From the NCBI RefSeq assembly GCF_022179445.1, contig NZ_BPQU01000041.1, forward strand, positions 1 to 34,491: a DNA stretch of 34,491 bases, written 5' to 3'. Position 1 is the first letter of the stretch. Each line of letters opens with the position of its first letter. The position numbers and the translations under genes were made by a program. This DNA is from Methylobacterium mesophilicum. Its GTDB lineage: Bacteria > Pseudomonadota > Alphaproteobacteria > Rhizobiales > Beijerinckiaceae. The notes beneath the pieces were generated by a model. It ran no database searches, was not told where the DNA came from, and saw only the letters and a list, made by a program, of their open reading frames with translations. This document shows, one piece after another, positions 25,379-32,543 of this stretch.

Positions 25379-26785
25379 CTACAGGCTCGGGCGCAGCCCG
25401 CGCACCGGGCTCGCGGCCTCCAGCAGCGTGGCGACGTGCAGGATGGTCGACTCGGCCTGCCAGCTCGCCACGACCTGGACGTTGATCGGCAGGCCCTCGC
25501 CGCTCGTCCCGAACCGCATCGACAGGCCGGGCAGGCCGGTGACGTTCAGCGGCACCGTCGCGCCTTGGAGGTAGGTGGCGTCGACGGTCTGCCCGTCGAT
25601 GACGAACGCGGTGACGCCGTGCTTGTGGGCCGGGATCGGCAGGACCGGGGTGATCAGCGCGTCGTAGCGCCGGAAGTACGCGGCATAGCCGTCCCGCAGC
25701 CGCTCCGCCGCCTGCTCGGCCGCGATGTAGTCGTCCATCGACGAGTCCGGGAGCGCCAGCATGGTCTTGGCCATCGTATACATCTGGTCCTCGTGCCCGG
25801 CGGTCGCCTCCCGGAAGGCCGGCTTCATCTCCATGACGTGGAGCGTGTTGAACACGTCGAGGGCGAAGTCGCGCTCCAGCGCCGGGATGCGCACGGCCTC
25901 CACGACGCAGCCCGCGCCCTTGAGCGCCTCGGCCGCGGCCCGGACGGTGGCGGCGACCTCCGGATCGATCGGGCCGAAGCCCGGCTCGACCAGCCAGCCC
26001 ACCCGCAGCGGACGGCCGGGCGCGGTGCCGAGGCCGGCATCGGCGGCGACGGTGCGGGACGCGTAGCCGTCCTCGCCGTCGGGCCCGGACAGGAGCGAGA
26101 AGGCCAGGGCGAGGTCCCGGATCGAGCGGGCCATCGGGCCGACATGCCAGAAGCGCCGCGGCGCGCGGGGCCAGATCCCGGTCATCGGCACCCGCCCGTG
26201 GGTCGCCTTCAGCGAGACGATGCCGGTCTGGGCGGCCGGGCCCCGGACCGAGATGGCGAGGTCGGTGCCGAGGCCGAGCGGCGACATGCCCGCCGCGATG
26301 GCCGCCGACTCGCCCCCGCTCGACCCGCCGGGCGTCCGCTCCAGGTCCCAGGGGTTGTTCGAGCGACCGGAGAGCAGGTTGTCGCTCTCGATCCAGTAGG
26401 AGAATTCCGGCAGGTTGGTCTTGGCCAGCAGGATCGCCCCGGCGGCCTTGAGGCGGGCGACGCTCGTGGCATCCGTGGCGGGGATGCGGCCCCTGAAGAT
26501 CGGCGAACCGCGCTGGGTCGGGACGCCGGCGGTGTCGATCGAATCCTTCACGGTGAACGGCACCCCGTGCAGGGGCCCGATCTCACCGCCGGCCAGGATC
26601 GCGGCCTCGGCCGCGCGGGCGCCGTCGAGCGCATCCTCCGCCACGGTGACGATGGCGTTGACCTTGGGATCGACGGCCGCGATGCGGTCGAGATGGGCCT
26701 GCATGACCTCCACGGGCGAGACCTGGCGGGTGCGGATCAGCGCGGCGAGCTGTGTCGCGTCCGAGAAGACGATGTCGGTTGTCAT
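25379..26785 (-). CDS. amidase signature family protein
   Basis: A 468-residue amidase of the Ser-cisSer-Lys family, hydrolysing an unknown carboxamide. Catalytic Lys80 lies in FTVKDSID, the cis-Ser in TPGGSSGGES (155-156) and the nucleophile Ser179 in GTDLAISVRGPA. In most members the last motif reads D-x-G-G-S; here Ala-Ile replaces the two glycines lining the oxyanion hole, which may change specificity or mark a subfamily. It is the distal gene of the NemR-controlled minus-strand set, 149 bp after the DJ-1-like gene. Confidence 0.88.
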   Translation of the reverse strand: MTTDIVFSDATQLAALIRTRQVSPVEVMQAHLDRIAAVDPKVNAIVTVAEDALDGARAAEAAILAGGEIGPLHGVPFTVKDSIDTAGVPTQRGSPIFRGRIPATDATSVARLKAAGAILLAKTNLPEFSYWIESDNLLSGRSNNPWDLERTPGGSSGGESAAIAAGMSPLGLGTDLAISVRGPAAQTGIVSLKATHGRVPMTGIWPRAPRRFWHVGPMARSIRDLALAFSLLSGPDGEDGYASRTVAADAGLGTAPGRPLRVGWLVEPGFGPIDPEVAATVRAAAEALKGAGCVVEAVRIPALERDFALDVFNTLHVMEMKPAFREATAGHEDQMYTMAKTMLALPDSSMDDYIAAEQAAERLRDGYAAYFRRYDALITPVLPIPAHKHGVTAFVIDGQTVDATYLQGATVPLNVTGLPGLSMRFGTSGEGLPINVQVVASWQAESTILHVATLLEAASPVRGLRPSL

Positions 26786-26853
26786 GAGCCGGTGTCCTTC
26801 GCGATGGATGTCGAGGATGGGAGGCGCCTGCCGCGGCGCGGGCCTCTGCCGGG

Positions 26854-26872
26854 CCGGGGCGCATCGCCCCGG
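26854..26872 (-). promoter_or_regulatory. GC-rich hairpin between DJ-1-like gene and amidase
   Basis: A perfect 8-bp stem (ccggggcg and cgccccgg, 3-nt loop) in the 149-bp gap. No U-tract follows on the minus strand. It may dampen read-through or stabilise the upstream message. Confidence 0.4.
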
Positions 26873-26934
26873 GGCCGGTCGCCGACCGCGCGGATGCGCG
26901 GCCGGACGGTGTGCCGCGACGGAAAGCGGTGTCG

Positions 26935-27618
26935 TCAGCCGTTCGCGAGCTGCGCGAGGAGACGCGCGGCGGCGGGCTCGGACGAGGCCGGGTTCTGGCC
27001 GGTGATCAGCAACCCGTCGGCCACCACGTACGGCGCCCAGTCATCGCCCCTGGAGAACCGGCCGCCGTTGCGCCGGAGTTCGTCCTCGACCAGGAACGGC
27101 ACCACCCGGGTGAGGCCGACGGCCTCCTCCTCGGTGTTCGTGAACCCGGTCACCGCCTTGCCCTGGACGAGGGGCGTCCCGTCGGGGGCCTTCGCGTGGC
27201 GCAGGGCGCCGGGGGCATGGCAGACGAGGGCGACGGGCTTGCCGGCTTCCAGTGTCGTCTCGATCAGCTTGATCGAGGCCGGGTCCTCGGCGAGGTCCCA
27301 GAGCGGACCGTGGCCGCCCGGATAGAACACGGTGTCGAACGCCTCATGGGAGACGGCATCGAGCCGGGTCGTGGTCTCCAGCGCCGCCAGCGCGTCCGCG
27401 TCCGCCTCGAAGCGGCGCGTCGCGTCCGTCTGCGCGCCCGGCTCGCTGCTCTTGGGGTCCAGCGGCGGCCGTCCCCCCTGGGGCGAGGCCAGCACGATCT
27501 CGGCGCCGGCATCCTTGAACACGTAATAGGGCGCGGCGAGCTCTTCCAGCCAGAAGCCGGTCTTGCGGCCGGTGTCGCCGAGCCGATCGTGGGAGGTCAG
27601 CACCATCAGGATCTTCAT
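26935..27618 (-). CDS. DJ-1/PfpI-family protein, Hsp31/glyoxalase III-like
   Basis: A 227-residue class I glutamine-amidotransferase-like protein of the DJ-1/PfpI superfamily. The nucleophilic Cys133 sits in ALVCHAPGAL, with the partner Glu25 or Glu26 in GFWLEEL. FYPGGHGPLWDL and the C-terminal GLLITGQNPASS are typical of the Hsp31-like branch. Relatives act as glutathione-independent glyoxalases (methylglyoxal to lactate) or stress chaperones. Its position downstream of a NemR-like electrophile sensor fits a role against reactive carbonyls (inference). ATG 27616-27618. Confidence 0.9.
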   Translation of the reverse strand: MKILMVLTSHDRLGDTGRKTGFWLEELAAPYYVFKDAGAEIVLASPQGGRPPLDPKSSEPGAQTDATRRFEADADALAALETTTRLDAVSHEAFDTVFYPGGHGPLWDLAEDPASIKLIETTLEAGKPVALVCHAPGALRHAKAPDGTPLVQGKAVTGFTNTEEEAVGLTRVVPFLVEDELRRNGGRFSRGDDWAPYVVADGLLITGQNPASSEPAAARLLAQLANG

Positions 27619-27668
27619 CGTCGTTCTCCGTGATCGTCCAGGTTGGAGGGGGGCGTCCGGCGGCCGAT

Positions 27669-27682
27669 CGACCGATCGGTCG
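27669..27682. promoter_or_regulatory. perfect 14-nt palindrome upstream of DJ-1-like gene
   Basis: The sequence cgaccgatcggtcg is its own reverse complement and lies 50 bp upstream of the DJ-1-like start. It shares the gacc...ggtc theme with the two TetR operators nearby, so it may be a further NemR-like site. It could also be a simple hairpin in the transcript. Confidence 0.45.
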
Positions 27683-27720
27683 GCCCGGATTTCAAATGGG
27701 TCGGGGACGCCGAGGCGGCG

Positions 27721-27963
27721 TCAGTGCGCCTTCGCCGGGTCGTCCGCGCGCTGCTCTTGTGCCGGTGCCGCCTCCACCGGCCGAAGCTGCGGGTTCACGT
27801 GGCGGCCGTCGTCGAGCCTGCTGCTGGCCATGCGGACGGCGCCGATGGTCTCCAGGGTGATCCGCTCCTGCGCCGTGGCCGCGGAGCTGCCGAGGAGGGC
27901 GGCGCTGATCAACCCGGCGGTGACGAGGGCGGGGAGGGCCGAAATCTTCGTTCCGTGGGGCAT
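27721..27963 (-). CDS. small secreted hypothetical protein
   Basis: An 80-residue protein with a clear signal peptide (Lys6, hydrophobic 9-28, cleavage after ATA-QE near residue 31). The mature part, about 48 residues, is hydrophilic without cysteines. No family is recognised. AGGAG lies 7 nt before ATG 27961-27963. It is the first gene after the second NemR-like operator and is therefore probably part of the same regulon as the DJ-1-like gene, 102 bp further on. Confidence 0.68.
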   Translation of the reverse strand: MPHGTKISALPALVTAGLISAALLGSSAATAQERITLETIGAVRMASSRLDDGRHVNPQLRPVEAAPAQEQRADDPAKAH

Positions 27964-28028
27964 GAGCGCGCTCCTTGCGTGGTGTCCGGACCTCCACGGG
28001 TCCGGGGAGGCTTCATCGTTTCTATGAG

Positions 28029-28043
28029 TAGACCAGTCGTCTT
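28029..28043. promoter_or_regulatory. NemR-like operator upstream of the stress gene set
   Basis: TAGACCAGTCGTCTT is a near-perfect inverted repeat of arms TAGAC and GTCT(A) around 5 nt. It matches 13 of 15 positions of the site in front of the repressor gene itself and lies 66 bp upstream of the small secreted-protein start codon. Confidence 0.65.
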
Positions 28044-28099
28044 TAATTCGGGCACAGGCACGCGTGGTTCGGCCGCCCGTGTCGATCCTCGGGCTCGCG

Positions 28100-28696
28100 T
28101 CAGGCGAGTCCGAGGATCTGTCGCGTGGTCGTCATCGCGGCCTCGAACGGCGCGTCGGTCCGCACGATCTTCGCCATCAGGCTCGCGCCGAGCCAGACGT
28201 GATAGAGCGCCTCGGCGGTGGCGTGCGGCGCGCCCGCGACCTTCAGCGAGCCCTCCGCGGCCCCCGCCTCGATCGCCCGGGCCAGCCGCTCGATGATCCC
28301 GGCGGTCCCGCCCTTGAGGGCGAGCCGCATCGCCTCGGACAGGTCCGAGACCTCCGCGGCGAGCTTCACCGCCAGGCACTTGCGCTGATAATCGACGCTC
28401 CCCTGCGTCGCCTGCCACTTGCGCCAGTAGTTCATCAGGCGCTCGGCATGGTTGGTCCCCGGCTCCGCGAGGGTCGCATCCAGCGCGGCGAGGTAGCTTT
28501 CGAAGTAATCGGCCAGAAGTGCCTCGCCGAACGCCTCCTTCGAGCCGAAGTAATGGTAGAACGAGCCCTTCGGCACCCCGGCCGAAACCAGGATCTCGTT
28601 GAGCCCCACCCCGGAAAACCCCTTCGCGCCCACCAGACCGTAGGCGGTGTCGAGGATCTCCTGCCGGGTGTCGGTATGTGCGTTGAGGCGTGCCAT
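28100..28696 (-). CDS. NemR-like TetR-family electrophile-responsive repressor
   Basis: A 198-residue TetR-family regulator. The helix-turn-helix covers about 28-50 (ILVSAGVPKGSFYHYFGSKE). The ligand domain resembles E. coli NemR along its length: CLAVKLAAEVSDLSEAMR and ALYHVWLGASLMAKI. Cys107 aligns with NemR Cys106 and Lys176 with Lys175, the pair that senses hypochlorous acid, methylglyoxal and other electrophiles. The frame is open upstream to 28894, but ATG 28694-28696 begins the family and leaves the operator at 28717-28731 in the promoter. It lacks a strong ribosome binding site. It probably represses itself and the minus-strand genes that follow. Confidence 0.9.
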   Translation of the reverse strand: MARLNAHTDTRQEILDTAYGLVGAKGFSGVGLNEILVSAGVPKGSFYHYFGSKEAFGEALLADYFESYLAALDATLAEPGTNHAERLMNYWRKWQATQGSVDYQRKCLAVKLAAEVSDLSEAMRLALKGGTAGIIERLARAIEAGAAEGSLKVAGAPHATAEALYHVWLGASLMAKIVRTDAPFEAAMTTTRQILGLA

Positions 28697-28716
28697 GACG
28701 CTGAGATAGCCTTGAT

Positions 28717-28731
28717 TAGACCGGTCGTCTA
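28717..28731. promoter_or_regulatory. NemR-like operator upstream of the repressor gene
   Basis: TAGACCGGTCGTCTA has perfect arms TAGAC/GTCTA around 5 nt and lies 20 bp upstream of the repressor ATG. NemR sites in E. coli are built from similar TAGACC half-sites (family knowledge). A near copy stands at 28029-28043. Confidence 0.7.
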
Positions 28732-29004
28732 GTGCGGAAGTGCATGTTTTTTCGTTCAGGCTCCGGTTGGCTCCCGGTGAAGCGCATCCGTGGTGGTTGC
28801 CGCCGCACGCCAATTCAGGCCGCGGCGGCCCGCCCCTTCGATGGCAAGGTCCGACAGCTGCTCCTCGCCCGACCACGCCCGGCGCGGATCGCATTCAGAC
28901 GACCAGCCCTTTCAAGGTGTTTGCAGCGGCGGTCGGCATCGGACTGTCCCGCTTGGCTGGTGAGCCCTGGACTTTGCAGAGGCCATTCTGAAAACAGCCT
29001 CGTC

Positions 29005-29034
29005 ATCCCGGGCCGCGAAGCGGAAACCCGGGAT
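29005..29034. repeat. palindromic repeat unit 1
   Basis: Arms atcccggg (29005-29012) and cccgggat (29027-29034) enclose a second 4-bp stem (ccgc/gcgg) and a 3-nt bulge. The unit has the same layout as 29233-29271 in the opposite orientation, suggesting a mobile or amplified intergenic repeat. Confidence 0.65.
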
Positions 29035-29123
29035 CCGTGGAGGAAGGATCGCTTTCTGCGACCCATCTCCTGCTTCCGTGCCACCGTTTCGGCTGTCACC
29101 CGAGCAGATCACGCGCCTCCCTT

Positions 29124-29271
29124 TCCCGGTCAGGTGAAGCGCAGCGGAACCTGATCCGGGACCCAGCACACGAAGCGCCGCGCCAGCGGCACGGGTTGAT
29201 CGAACGGACGCTGCGCGCCGTCGTGTGCTGGGTCCCGGGTCGCATTCCGCTGACGCTGCATGCGCCCGGGA
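29124..29271. repeat. compound palindromic repeat with long central stem
   Basis: Three nested inverted repeats: hairpin 29124-29161 (12-bp stem with one bulge), a long stem 29153-29173 pairing with 29221-29241 (18 bp perfect core, 21 bp with one G-T), and hairpin 29233-29271 with arms tcccggg/cccggga. The end hairpins overlap the long stem, so they are mutually exclusive with it. It is non-coding and lies between two minus-strand genes. Confidence 0.75.
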
Positions 29272-29338
29272 AAAGGGCCGTGCAGACCGGCTCAACGCCC
29301 TATCCTGGCTCTCAGCCAAACACCTCGAAGGGGCTGAT

Positions 29339-29587
29339 TCAGACGACCTGCAAACCAAGTCGCCCGCAGATCCAGTCTTGCGCCGCATCGATGTCGGCGA
29401 AGGTCGGCGGGCACGGATCGTCCACCATGCCGAACCCGGCCTCGAGGAACCACTTGCCGGCATCGGCCTCGTGCATCTCCGAGAGTCGCACCAGGACCGC
29501 GACGAGGAAGCCTTCGTGGAAGACGAGCTGGCTCTCCTGATCCTCGCTCCCGGTGCCGACCTGCACGGGTTGAAGGCGTAGGCTCAT
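29339..29587 (-). CDS. small hypothetical protein coupled to Crp/Fnr regulator
   Basis: An 82-residue soluble protein of unrecognised family, with HEGFLVAVLVRLSEMHEADA then KWFLEAGFG, and a C-terminal FADIDAAQDWICGRLG. The ATG overlaps the stop of the Crp/Fnr gene (ATGA at 29587-29584), so it is translationally coupled to it. That suggests the two proteins work together, perhaps as a modulator of the regulator (inference). Confidence 0.72.
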   Translation of the reverse strand: MSLRLQPVQVGTGSEDQESQLVFHEGFLVAVLVRLSEMHEADAGKWFLEAGFGMVDDPCPPTFADIDAAQDWICGRLGLQVV

Positions 29588-30369
29588 GCCGCGTCCCTCC
29601 CTCCGAGATGCAGGTAGTTCGGCTTGAACTCGGCGAACGCCTCCAGACCCACGAGATCCAAGATCGTCACCTGCTGCCCCGAGAACGCGATCAGGCCGCG
29701 CCGCTGCAGGCTGGTCAGGACGCGGTTGACGTGTACGGCGGCCAGCCCGATGGTGTCGGCCATGTCATCCTGGGTGATCGGAAGCGCGTAGCTCTGGCCC
29801 TGGCCGGCCGTGCGGCCGACGGCGCGCAGCCGCAACAGCAATTCGCAGAGCAGATGCGCGATGCGCTCGTCCGCGGAGCGGCGGCCGATATTGACCAGCC
29901 ATTCGCGCAGGGTCGCCTCGTCCACCAGGGTCGCCAGCCGCAGGGCGTGGGTGATGCCGGGATGGCGGTCGAGCAGGCCCTGGATGGTGTCGAGGTCGAT
30001 CCGCACCACGTGACACGTGGAGAGTGTGCCGATCGCATGGTCCATGGCCTTCAGCAGCGCCACGTCGAGGTCGCAGTAATCGCCCGGAACCAGGTAGGCC
30101 ATGATCTGGCGCGCGCCGCTCGCCCGGAGCTTGTAGCGGCAGGCGATGCCGTCGAGGATCAGGTAGACGCCGTCCGGCTTGTCGCCCTCCCGGATCAGGG
30201 CGGTCCCGGGCTCGACGACCTGCGGGTTCGCGCTGATCCGCTGCAGAACGTCCTTGTCGTCCCCCGAGAGCTTGGCGAGGCTCTCGAGCTTCGCGATCAA
30301 AGGATTGTTCGTTGCCCCGGCGGGAGGATTCGCGCCGCCGCCGGCATCCGTCCTGTCGTCGTCCTGCAT
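29584..30369 (-). CDS. Crp/Fnr-family transcriptional regulator
   Basis: A 261-residue regulator: a disordered N-terminus (1-22), a cyclic-nucleotide-binding-like beta-barrel at about 40-150, a dimer helix, and a Crp-type winged helix with LPITQDDMADTIGLAAVHVNR at about 195-215. No FNR-type four-cysteine cluster is seen at the N-terminus, so it is not an oxygen-sensing Fnr. The barrel lacks an obvious cAMP phosphate cassette (ESGELALI/RAA type), so the signal is unknown. ATG 30367-30369. Confidence 0.88.
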   Translation of the reverse strand: MQDDDRTDAGGGANPPAGATNNPLIAKLESLAKLSGDDKDVLQRISANPQVVEPGTALIREGDKPDGVYLILDGIACRYKLRASGARQIMAYLVPGDYCDLDVALLKAMDHAIGTLSTCHVVRIDLDTIQGLLDRHPGITHALRLATLVDEATLREWLVNIGRRSADERIAHLLCELLLRLRAVGRTAGQGQSYALPITQDDMADTIGLAAVHVNRVLTSLQRRGLIAFSGQQVTILDLVGLEAFAEFKPNYLHLGGRDAA

Positions 30370-30396
30370 CGCCTCTCACCTGGGTCACACACGGGG

Positions 30397-30410
30397 ATAC
30401 GATCCCGTAT
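30397..30410. promoter_or_regulatory. candidate Crp/Fnr-type operator
   Basis: ATACG, 4 nt, CGTAT is a perfect 5-4-5 inverted repeat lying 28 bp upstream of the Crp/Fnr-family ATG. The half-site spacing is that of Crp/Fnr-family boxes, so autoregulation is possible. Confidence 0.4.
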
Positions 30411-30515
30411 TCGCCATCCGGCAGGGCTTTTTAGATCAGCGTTTGGTCCATCGATACCCTGTCCAACGGTCGCAATACGAAGTGTCGGATATCGCACACG
30501 GGGGGAGCCGCTCGA

Positions 30516-30689
30516 TCAGGCCTGCCCGCCGCGGGTCTCCCGATGCGCGAGCACAGCCTTCGCCGGGTAGAACATCGCGTGGCCGTTCGTGGCGACGATG
30601 ACCGCCCGTTCCGTATCGGAGCTGCCGTCCGGCGCGGCCTCCAGAGCGACCCGCCGCCCTTGGCCGCCGGAGCGAGGCGGACAAGCCAC
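30516..30689 (-). CDS. possible small protein
   Basis: A 57-codon frame from GTG 30687-30689 whose last 45 codons have strongly G/C third positions and protein-like content (ERAVIVATNGHAMFYPAKAV). No ribosome binding site precedes the GTG and no family is recognised. It may be real with another start, a gene remnant, or chance. Confidence 0.3.
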   Translation of the reverse strand: MACPPRSGGQGRRVALEAAPDGSSDTERAVIVATNGHAMFYPAKAVLAHRETRGGQA

Positions 30690-30745
30690 GCTGCGCTCGG
30701 CAACTCTGGGTGCAGTCTCCCTTCCAGTCTGAATCGGCTCGGTCC

Positions 30746-30775
30746 TTGACTTATGCGCAATCTGCGTTTTAGTTA
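30746..30775 (+). promoter_or_regulatory. promoter of the nrtR-type operon
   Basis: TTGACT at 30746-30751, an 18-nt spacer and TAGTTA at 30770-30775 (or TTAGTT with a 17-nt spacer). The -10 runs into the 19-nt palindrome that follows, so a protein bound there would block RNA polymerase. Confidence 0.55.
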
Positions 30776-30792
30776 TGCTCAAGTTGAGCATA
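30774..30792. promoter_or_regulatory. 19-nt palindromic operator of nrtR-type operon
   Basis: TATGCTCAAGTTGAGCATA consists of two perfect 9-nt arms around one base. It overlaps the -10 element and ends 9 bp before the regulator's ATG at 30802. Position and symmetry are those of an autorepressor site, the regulator being the first gene of the operon. Confidence 0.75.
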
Positions 30793-30801
30793 GTTGACGC
30801 C

Positions 30802-31527
30802 ATGACCGAGCCCGAGTTCCTCGCCGGATACGACCCCGCCGCCTACGCGCGGCCGGCGCTCGCCGTCGATCTGGTCCTGCTGGGCCTGTGCGCCGGCCGC
30901 CTGACCGCGCTCCTGACGGAGCGCACGCAGCATCCCCATGCCGGCCGCTGGGCGCTGCCGGGCGGTTTCGTCGGCATCGCCGAGACCCTGGACGCGGCGG
31001 CCGGGCGGGTCCTGCGGGAGAAGGTCGGGATCCCGCAAGCGCGCCTCGAACAGCTCTACACCTTCGGCGCCCTGGATCGCGATCCGCGCATGCGCATCGT
31101 CTCCGTGGCCCACCTGGCGCTGCTGCCGGAGCGGACCTTCGCGGAGGCGCTCGCGGGCGGACGGGGCCTGACGGCCGCGACCGTCGCGGTGCCCTGGGAG
31201 GGCGAGGCCGGCGGCCCCGTCTCGGCCCTGCCGGAGGACGGGGAACCGCTCGCGCTGGCCTTCGACCATGCCGACATCCTGGCGCTCGCCGTGCTGCGGC
31301 TGCGCGGCAAGCTCGACTATTCGGACGTCGCCTTCGCGCTCCTGCCGGAGACCTTCACCCTCCGGCAGCTCCAGGACGTGCACGCGGCGATCCTGGGTAC
31401 GCCGCTGAACAAGCCCGCCTTCCGCCGCCGCATGCTCGACCGCGGCTGGCTGGAGCCGACCGGCATGCGCGAGGCCGGCACGGCGTTCCGCCCGGCCGAG
31501 CTCTATCGGTTCCGAACGTCCCGTTGA
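30802..31527 (+). CDS. NrtR-type regulator (Nudix-fold sensor plus winged helix)
   Basis: A 241-residue protein with an N-terminal Nudix domain (about 20-150) and a C-terminal winged-helix domain (about 160-238, FTLRQLQDVHAAILGTPLNK then FRRRMLDRGWL), the layout of NrtR. NrtR proteins repress NAD-metabolism genes and respond to ADP-ribose or other NAD derivatives. The Nudix box is degenerate: from Gly55 it reads GFVGIAETLDAAAGRVLRE, followed by KVGI, so two of the catalytic Glu are replaced (Val70, Lys74). That fits a sensor rather than a hydrolase. ATG 30802 is preferred to ATG 30775, which lies inside the palindrome. It is the first gene of a three-gene operon. Confidence 0.87.
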   Translation: MTEPEFLAGYDPAAYARPALAVDLVLLGLCAGRLTALLTERTQHPHAGRWALPGGFVGIAETLDAAAGRVLREKVGIPQARLEQLYTFGALDRDPRMRIVSVAHLALLPERTFAEALAGGRGLTAATVAVPWEGEAGGPVSALPEDGEPLALAFDHADILALAVLRLRGKLDYSDVAFALLPETFTLRQLQDVHAAILGTPLNKPAFRRRMLDRGWLEPTGMREAGTAFRPAELYRFRTSR

Positions 31528-31544
31528 CCCGCCAGGAGGACATC

Positions 31545-32531
31545 ATGGCTACGATCCGCAACATCGGCCTGATCGCCCAGCTGAGGAGCGAGGCGAGCCG
31601 CCACGTCATCCGCTACAGCGGCGGCCGCGTCCGCCAGAGCGGCCGGGGACTGGTCTTCTGGTTCAGGCCCGAGACCGCCAGCATCAGCGAGGTGCCGGTC
31701 GACGACCGCGAGATGACGCTGTTCGTGCGCGGCCGCAGCCGGGACTTCCAGACGGTCGCGGTGCAGGGGACGGTCGGCTGGCACGTCGTCGATCCCGAAC
31801 TGCTGGCACGCCGGGTCGATTTCTCGATCAACCTCGCCACCGGCCGCCTGCAGGGCGAGCCGATCGAGCAGATCGAGGCGCGCCTCAGCGGCATCGCCGG
31901 CCAGGCGGTCCTGCAGTATCTCGGCGCCGCGCCGATCGGCGCCCTGCTCGATGCGGGCCCCGAGCCGCTGCGGGTGATCCTCGAGGCGGTCCTGGCATCG
32001 GCCCCGGCGCTCGCAGAGATCGGGGTCGCGGCGGTGTCCGTGCGGCTCACCAACCTCGCACCCACCAGCGAGCTGGAACGCGCCCTGCAGACGCCGACCT
32101 ACGAGGCGCTGCAGCAGAAGGCCGACGAGGCGACCTTCGCCCGCCGCGCCCTCGCGGTCGAGAAGGAGCGGGCCATCGCGGAGAACGAACTCGCGACCAA
32201 GACCGAGCTGGCCCGGCGCGAGACGCTCCTGATCGTGCAGGAGACGCAGAACGCCCGCGACCGGGCGGCCGGCCTCGCCGAGGCCCAGGGGCTCGAGGCG
32301 GCGGCCGAGGCCGAGCGGATCCGGCTCGTCGAGGGCGCCCGCGCCGAGGCCGAGCAGCAGCGCGCCGCGATCTACCGCGACATGCCGCCCGCCGTGCTGC
32401 TCGGGCTCGCCGCACGGGAATTCGCCGGCAAGCTCGACACGATCGAGCACCTCAACGTCACGCCCGACCTGCTCGCGGCGGCCCTGGGCGAATTCCGCCG
32501 GGCCGTGCCGCTGCCGGCCGCGACGCGCTGA
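31545..32531 (+). CDS. SPFH/band-7 domain protein
   Basis: A 328-residue protein with an SPFH (stomatin/prohibitin/flotillin) domain at about 10-185 and a long Ala/Glu/Arg-rich coiled coil at about 185-285, then a short C-terminal domain. No membrane helix is visible at the N-terminus, unlike most stomatins and flotillins; membrane attachment may be peripheral or through a partner. SPFH proteins form large rings or scaffolds. AGGAGG lies 5 nt before ATG 31545, 17 bp after the regulator's stop. Its fixed place between an NAD-responsive regulator and an NAD-kinase-like gene suggests a linked role (inference). Confidence 0.87.
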   Translation: MATIRNIGLIAQLRSEASRHVIRYSGGRVRQSGRGLVFWFRPETASISEVPVDDREMTLFVRGRSRDFQTVAVQGTVGWHVVDPELLARRVDFSINLATGRLQGEPIEQIEARLSGIAGQAVLQYLGAAPIGALLDAGPEPLRVILEAVLASAPALAEIGVAAVSVRLTNLAPTSELERALQTPTYEALQQKADEATFARRALAVEKERAIAENELATKTELARRETLLIVQETQNARDRAAGLAEAQGLEAAAEAERIRLVEGARAEAEQQRAAIYRDMPPAVLLGLAAREFAGKLDTIEHLNVTPDLLAAALGEFRRAVPLPAATR

Positions 32532-32543
32532 GGGGGGCGGGCC

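Larger units (their letters stand above)
28732..29338. other. gene-free stretch with palindromic repeats
   Basis: About 600 bp with no convincing gene on either strand: open frames lack ribosome binding sites and give low-complexity Arg/Pro/Ser products. Its right half is filled by the palindromic cluster listed separately. The left half (28740-28990) shows nothing I recognise. Confidence 0.5.

Noticed and set aside
28697..28894. N-terminal extension of the TetR-family repressor
   Set aside because: It would place the operator inside the coding region, and NemR homologues begin at the chosen ATG.
28732..29154. plus-strand open frame after the NemR-like gene
   Set aside because: No ribosome binding site, no protein-like composition, and it overlaps palindromic repeats.
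30775..30801. earlier ATG of the NrtR-type gene
   Set aside because: It lies within the palindrome and the -10 region and has no ribosome binding site; ATG 30802 fits the family better.
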